Shown here: piece after piece, positions 6,286-9,551 of the stretch
Numbering within the stretch: position 1 is the stretch's first letter
Layout: the number at the start of each line of letters is the position of its first letter
Assembly: GCA_009835515.1 (NCBI GenBank)
Contig: VXXH01000753.1
Location: 1-9,551 of the forward strand
Direction: 5' to 3'
Origin: Candidatus Poribacteria bacterium
GTDB taxonomy: Bacteria; Poribacteria; WGA-4E; WGA-3G
DNA: 9,551 nt
Notes under the pieces: generated by a model
What the model saw: the letters and a program-made list of their open reading frames with translations, nothing else
Databases searched by the model: none
Told to the model about the DNA's origin: nothing
Made by a program: the position numbers and the translations under genes

Positions 6286-7275
6286 ATGTCAACATTAAAA
6301 ACGACAGACGCTAAACCTATCACCTCCAATGCGGATGCCAGTCTGATAGACATCGGCGATGGTGTTGTTCAACTTGAACTGCATGGAAAGCTGAACATCA
6401 TAACGGATGGAATGCTGGAGATGTTCGATGCCGCGTTGGACGAGGTGGAAACTAATTACGTAGGCTTGGTTATCGCCACAGAGGCGAAGCATTTTTCGGT
6501 CGGACTCAACCTAATTCTCCTACTGGAACGTGCGAAGAACCAAGACTGGGACGCGATTTCGGGAACACTCCGTAAACTGCAAACCGTCTGCACCAGACTC
6601 CGGACAGCATCAAAACCGGTCATCGCAGCGACAGCAGGCATGGCACTCGGTGGTGGGTGTGAACTCGCGTTCGGTGCAGATGCCGTCCAAGCTTATACTG
6701 AAAGCAATCTCGGTCTCGTTGAAGTCCGTGTCGGACTTATTCCGGCTGGCGGTGGCACTAAGGAGATGGCACTTCGGTGCTTAGAGGGACAAACGCTACC
6801 CGCACCGACTCAAAGTCTGTTTCCTTATGTTAATAAGGCTTTTGATATAATCCGCGAATCTACCGTTTCACAAAACGCTGCAGATGCGGTGGAACTCGGT
6901 TATCTCCGTCGTACGGATGCTGTCTCATCAAACCAAGAGACACATCTTGAAGACGCTAAGCAATTGGCACGCGCAATGCACAAAGCGGGGTATCAACCCC
7001 CCGACCCGCAACAGATATTCGTGCTTGGTGAAGAAGGGATTGCTCGACTCCATCTGCAAACACATCTCCTTCGACAAGCGGACACTATCGACGATTATAC
7101 ACAGTATCTCGCCAATCAATTGGCTTATGTCCTCTGTGGAGGTGAACTTTCAACCCCTCAGTTTGTCTCCGAACAATATCTGCTCGATTTGGAGCATGAG
7201 GTGTTCCTCAGTCTTTGTGGAGAACAGGAGACGCACGTAAGGATAGCAGCAACGCTCCAGAGAGGTAAGAAGTAA
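6286..7275 (+). CDS. Enoyl-CoA hydratase equal to the C-terminal half of FadN
   Basis: The 329-residue protein has a crotonase fold: an oxyanion-hole region FSVGLNL (70-76), GGGCELA (122-128) with catalytic Glu126, and GLVEVRVGLIPAGGGT (143-158) with Glu146, the two acids expected of an active hydratase. Residues 230-329 (MHKAGYQPPD...VLGEEGIA...DLEHEVFLSLCGE) match the C-terminal extension typical of FadN-type 3-hydroxyacyl-CoA dehydrogenase/hydratase proteins. FadN is normally about 790 residues with an N-terminal NAD-binding dehydrogenase. Here the protein begins exactly at the linker (SNADASLIDIGDG, 14-26) and the dehydrogenase is missing. It should hydrate trans-2-enoyl-CoA in beta-oxidation. 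AAGG at 6270-6273 may be the ribosome site. Its stop overlaps the thiolase start (TAATG). Confidence 0.88.
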   Translation: MSTLKTTDAKPITSNADASLIDIGDGVVQLELHGKLNIITDGMLEMFDAALDEVETNYVGLVIATEAKHFSVGLNLILLLERAKNQDWDAISGTLRKLQTVCTRLRTASKPVIAATAGMALGGGCELAFGADAVQAYTESNLGLVEVRVGLIPAGGGTKEMALRCLEGQTLPAPTQSLFPYVNKAFDIIRESTVSQNAADAVELGYLRRTDAVSSNQETHLEDAKQLARAMHKAGYQPPDPQQIFVLGEEGIARLHLQTHLLRQADTIDDYTQYLANQLAYVLCGGELSTPQFVSEQYLLDLEHEVFLSLCGEQETHVRIAATLQRGKK

Positions 7276-8462
7276 TGCAAACGACACCGAGCGTAGTTAT
7301 CGTATCTGCTGTGCGCACAGCCGTAGGAAGGGCAGGAAGGGGCACCCTGAAAAACACGCGTCCAGACGAACTCGCCGCCGCTGCACTCCGCGGCGCGGTT
7401 GAGAAACTTCCACAACTAAATAAGGATAACATAGACGATGTCATCATCGGGTGCGCGACGCATGAGGGACCCCAGAGTTACAATGTTGCGCGTATTGCCA
7501 GTTTACGAGCGGGGTTCCCGGTCTCCGTCCCTGCTATTACGATCAACCGATTCTGTGCATCCGGTTTAGAAACGATAGCGATGGGTGCCGAGCAGATTCT
7601 ATCGGGGCGCGCCGAAGTCGTTATTGCTGGTGGTGTAGAGAGCATGAGTCAGGTACCGTTCGGTGTCAACTTCTCCCCGAACCCGGCACTCATAGCACAC
7701 GCCCCCGATACCTATCTCAGCATGGGATTGACTGCTGAAAACCTGACGCGGAAGTATGGTATATCTCGTGCCGCGCAAGATTCCTATGCTTATGAGAGCC
7801 ACCGCAAAGCAATCGAAGCAATTGATGCAGGCAAATTCCGAGAAGAAATCGTGCCGTTGACGATAGAGGAGACACATCTCAATTCGGAAGATGTGCCTGA
7901 AACCGTTAGCACTGTCTTTGATACCGATGAAGGACCGCGCCGAGACACTTCACCAGAGGCACTGGCATCTCTCAAACCTGTTTTTCACGTAGACGGGACA
8001 GTGACGGCTGGCAATGCTTCACAAATGAGCGACGCTGCCGCCGCTGTCGTTCTTATGTCTGAAACGCGAGCAAAAGCAGACGGTTACGACCCATTAGCAC
8101 ATTTTGTCAGTTACGCCACTGCCGGTGTTCCACCTGAAATCATGGGCATCGGACCGGTGTCTGCAATTCCTAAAGCACTCGCGTCCGCAGGGTTAACTTT
8201 AGCCGATATAGATGTCATAGAACTCAACGAAGCGTTTGCCGTGCAAGCCCTTGCTGTTCTTCAAGAGGCGCAGCTACCCTCCGAAAAGGTGAACGTCAAT
8301 GGGGGCGCAGTTGCCCTTGGACATCCGCTCGGTTGCACAGGCACAAAACTCACTGTGAGCCTGATTAATGAGATGCATAGACAAAATCACGAATACGGTA
8401 TGGTAACAATGTGTGTCGGTGGTGGCATGGGTGCTGCAGGCATTTTTCAGACAATCAGATAG
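7275..8462 (+). CDS. fadA: Acetyl-CoA C-acyltransferase (3-ketoacyl-CoA thiolase)
   Basis: A 395-residue thiolase, complete at both ends. Catalytic residues are all present: nucleophile Cys94 (NRFCASGLE), the NEAF motif at 318-321, His350 ([16 protein letters not shown], 343-358) and Cys380 (MCVGGGMG). The GCTGTK ending of the His motif is typical of FadA-type degradative thiolases rather than the AtoB/PhaA GASGAR type, so it should cleave 3-ketoacyl-CoA to acetyl-CoA and a shortened acyl-CoA. The ATG overlaps the hydratase stop as TAATG and has AGAGG at 7261-7265, so translation is probably coupled. The pairing matches the fadN-fadA order known from Bacillus, except that the upstream partner lacks its dehydrogenase half. 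Confidence 0.95.
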   Translation: MQTTPSVVIVSAVRTAVGRAGRGTLKNTRPDELAAAALRGAVEKLPQLNKDNIDDVIIGCATHEGPQSYNVARIASLRAGFPVSVPAITINRFCASGLETIAMGAEQILSGRAEVVIAGGVESMSQVPFGVNFSPNPALIAHAPDTYLSMGLTAENLTRKYGISRAAQDSYAYESHRKAIEAIDAGKFREEIVPLTIEETHLNSEDVPETVSTVFDTDEGPRRDTSPEALASLKPVFHVDGTVTAGNASQMSDAAAAVVLMSETRAKADGYDPLAHFVSYATAGVPPEIMGIGPVSAIPKALASAGLTLADIDVIELNEAFAVQALAVLQEAQLPSEKVNVNGGAVALGHPLGCTGTKLTVSLINEMHRQNHEYGMVTMCVGGGMGAAGIFQTIR

Positions 8463-8493
8463 ACACTTTGATTAAAAAAGGAGGACAGCGTTT

Positions 8494-8613
8494 ATGCCTC
8501 TGAATAACTTCAGAGGTTTCCACGCTGAAGACTTTGATGGAATCCGTGAATTTGAAAGAGATATTCGAAGTGTGGGATCGCGTGAGAACTTGGGACCCAG
8601 AAATGCGCATTGA
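8494..8613 (+). CDS. Possible 39-codon leader ORF overlapping the antitoxin gene
   Basis: An ATG at 8494 has the best ribosome site in this region, AAGGAGG at 8478-8484, nine bases upstream. It opens a 39-residue frame (MPLNNFRGFHAEDFDGIREF...) ending in TGA at 8611-8613, inside the antitoxin gene and in a different frame. I know no homologue. It may be a translated leader that opens the hairpin at 8497-8516 for the next gene, or the remnant of a frameshifted N-terminus. It may also be that 8494 is not used and the Shine-Dalgarno serves another purpose. Confidence 0.3.
   Translation: MPLNNFRGFHAEDFDGIREFERDIRSVGSRENLGPRNAH
8497..8516 (+). promoter_or_regulatory. Perfect 8-bp palindrome/hairpin ahead of the antitoxin gene
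   Basis: CCTCTGAA and TTCAGAGG flank a four-base loop (TAAC) with no mismatch. It lies between the thiolase stop and the antitoxin ATG, just after a poor promoter-like pair (TTGATT 8469-8474, 16 bases, TTTATG 8491-8496). It could be an operator for antitoxin autoregulation, an RNA hairpin controlling translation, or a weak terminator of the thiolase transcript (only TTT follows). Confidence 0.5.
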
Positions 8614-8782
8614 CTTGGCGCGTCGGATTTTGGAGACTGTGGTACCCTCGCGTATTCAACCCCCGCCACAAACTATGTCATTGGATGAGGTAGTCGGTAT
8701 TGCGAAAACGGATGCCCCGCCCCCTACCGACGAAGACTGCAAGAAAATTCTTGAAGAGGAGCGCTTGAAAAAATACGGATGA
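8537..8782 (+). CDS. Antitoxin-like partner of the PIN protein
   Basis: This is an 81-residue, mostly helical, charged protein. The N-terminal part (LKEIFEVWDRVRTWDPEMRIDLARRILETV, roughly 6-35) resembles the helical E.-R..LARR.L modules of small addiction-module antitoxins. After a proline-rich linker (RIQPPPQ), the tail SLDEVVGIAKTDAPPPTDEDCKKILEEERLKKYG follows the SLEE..G...TD.PPP.DEE....LEEHRL.KYG pattern I associate with antitoxins encoded before PIN toxins. No DNA-binding helix-turn-helix, AbrB or RHH motif is evident. The ATG at 8537 has only a weak GAAG upstream; a TTG at 8534 is adjacent. Its stop overlaps the PIN start as ATGA, the usual coupled arrangement. It should neutralise the PIN protein by direct binding. 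Confidence 0.7.
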   Translation: MESVNLKEIFEVWDRVRTWDPEMRIDLARRILETVVPSRIQPPPQTMSLDEVVGIAKTDAPPPTDEDCKKILEEERLKKYG

Positions 8783-9201
8783 TTCACGCATTGTTGGATA
8801 CAAATGTAATTCTGGATGTTTTGCTTGACCGTACGCCCTGGAGCACCGATGCTGCAGCCCTCTGGGAAGCCAAACTTGACAGGCGATTTGTCGCTTGTGT
8901 CACGGCAACTTCGCTAACTGATATTTTTTACATAACTCGCCGCTACGCAGGCAGTGAAAAAGCATGGCAAGCGGTACACTCCAGTTTAGACCAATTGTCC
9001 GTTATACCGGTTGGAATTGATGAACTACGTTTGGCGACAACGCTAGATGGAAACGATTTTGAAGACAATCTGCAAATGGCATGTGCAATAAGTAGGCAAC
9101 TTGATTTGATTGTTACACGGAATCTTACGGGGTTTTCTCGTAATAATATTCCAATCCTCACGCCACAACAGATGCTATTGAAGTTGACACGGAACGATTA
9201 A
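8779..9201 (+). CDS. PIN-domain ribonuclease toxin (VapC-like)
   Basis: The 140-residue protein has a single PIN domain. Seen: LLDTNVILDVLLDR (5-18) with Asp7, SLTDIFYITRR (45-55) with Asp48, NDFEDNLQMACA (92-103) with E95/D96, and IVTRNLTGF (111-119) followed by the closing NIPILTPQQML (123-133). Such proteins cleave RNA using acidic residues that hold Mg2+. The fourth acidic position, usually the Asp of TRN.KDF, is Gly118 here, so activity may be altered. No ribosome site lies at normal distance, and the ATGA overlap suggests translation by coupling to the antitoxin. The order antitoxin then toxin is standard. Confidence 0.85.
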   Translation: MIHALLDTNVILDVLLDRTPWSTDAAALWEAKLDRRFVACVTATSLTDIFYITRRYAGSEKAWQAVHSSLDQLSVIPVGIDELRLATTLDGNDFEDNLQMACAISRQLDLIVTRNLTGFSRNNIPILTPQQMLLKLTRND

Positions 9202-9218
9202 ATTTAAGGAGGAAAATA

Positions 9219-9551
9219 GTGTTTAGGTACTTCTGGTCAACGATTGCTTTAATAACCGCTATGAGTGGATTGACGATTGAAGCGTCTATAGAAAAAGCAA
9301 TTTTACTGAAGGTGCACGGTTGAAATAATGACGCGAAGCGCGAACTCATCAACCTTATTTTCCATGAAAATATCAATGATAAACATAAACCTCGCGCATA
9401 TTATTTACTCGGGGAAATCGCCTTCGATGAGAATAGGATTCAAACTGCCACAAAGACATGGGGGTATATCGTTGAAAAGTATCCTGATTCAGATGAGGCA
9501 TTGATAGTAAAGAATAGATGAGTTGTCCAAAGTGACTTTAGCAGTTTACAC
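9219..9551 (+). pseudogene. Signal-peptide TPR-repeat protein gene broken by two in-frame TGA codons (partial)
   Basis: A GTG at 9219 follows an excellent AAGGAGG (9206-9212, six-base spacing) and opens a secretion-signal-like start MFRYFWSTIALITAMSGL. The frame meets TGA at 9321-9323 after 34 residues, continues as a clear tetratricopeptide unit (KPRAYYLLGEIAFDENRI, then WGYIVEKYPDSDEAL), meets TGA again at 9519-9521 and stays open to the window edge. No base insertion or deletion is needed to follow it. Two nonsense changes in one frame most simply mean a recently dead gene, or sequence errors. It begins 18 bases after the PIN stop. The intact relative would be an exported TPR scaffold protein; its partners are unknown. 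Confidence 0.6.

Noticed and set aside
9328..9507. A 59-codon ORF starting at ATG 9328 just after the first TGA
   Set aside because: Its translation looks like a shadow frame, while the frame from 9219 gives a clear TPR unit over the same bases; it also lacks a ribosome site.
1..9551. CRISPR arrays, tRNA or rRNA genes, insertion sequences
   Set aside because: No spaced direct-repeat array, no cloverleaf or rRNA sequence, and no transposase reading frame is seen on either strand.

Overview
The window reads as ordinary bacterial chromosome at roughly 50% G+C: short intergenic gaps, Shine-Dalgarno sequences, and a standard genetic code with TAG, TAA and TGA all used as stops. The protein style suggests an uncultured lineage, perhaps a marine or sponge-associated group such as Candidatus Poribacteria. 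The clues are the K+-dependent-type membrane pyrophosphatase, a Uma2-family protein with a repetitive charged tail, a FadN-like hydratase and an HTH-less antitoxin/PIN pair. That placement is recollection, not a computed result.

Layout. Positions 1-116 hold the last codons of folC. Next on the + strand come a membrane ion-pumping pyrophosphatase (hppA, 152-2509), a small unrecognised lipoprotein (2540-3055) and dihydroxy-acid dehydratase (ilvD, 3159-4838). A Uma2/DUF820 nuclease-fold protein lies on the - strand (4859-5686), convergent with ilvD and divergent from the following + strand cluster. The gap 5687-5837 carries two back-to-back candidate promoters whose -35 boxes overlap. The + strand cluster is a single-domain cupin (5838-6236), an enoyl-CoA hydratase matching only the C-terminal half of FadN (6286-7275) and a FadA-type thiolase (7275-8462, start overlapping the previous stop). 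A toxin-antitoxin-like pair follows (8537-8782 and 8779-9201, ATGA overlap). A TPR-repeat gene broken by two in-frame TGA codons runs off the right edge.

How they fit together. The hydratase and thiolase supply two of the beta-oxidation steps and are probably translationally coupled. The 3-hydroxyacyl-CoA dehydrogenase domain that normally precedes this hydratase in FadN is absent here. The cupin upstream shows all the metal-ligand and tyrosine spacings I remember for cupin DMSP lyases, which makes a link to acrylate/acryl-CoA metabolism worth testing. The pyrophosphatase and ilvD are housekeeping genes.

I do not see a clear, wholly new multi-gene system. The most unusual signals are a long near-perfect hairpin inside the 5' coding region of hppA, the split FadN with its cupin partner, the leader ORF/palindrome in front of the antitoxin, the TGA-interrupted TPR gene, and the 21-nt in-frame repeat in the Uma2 tail.
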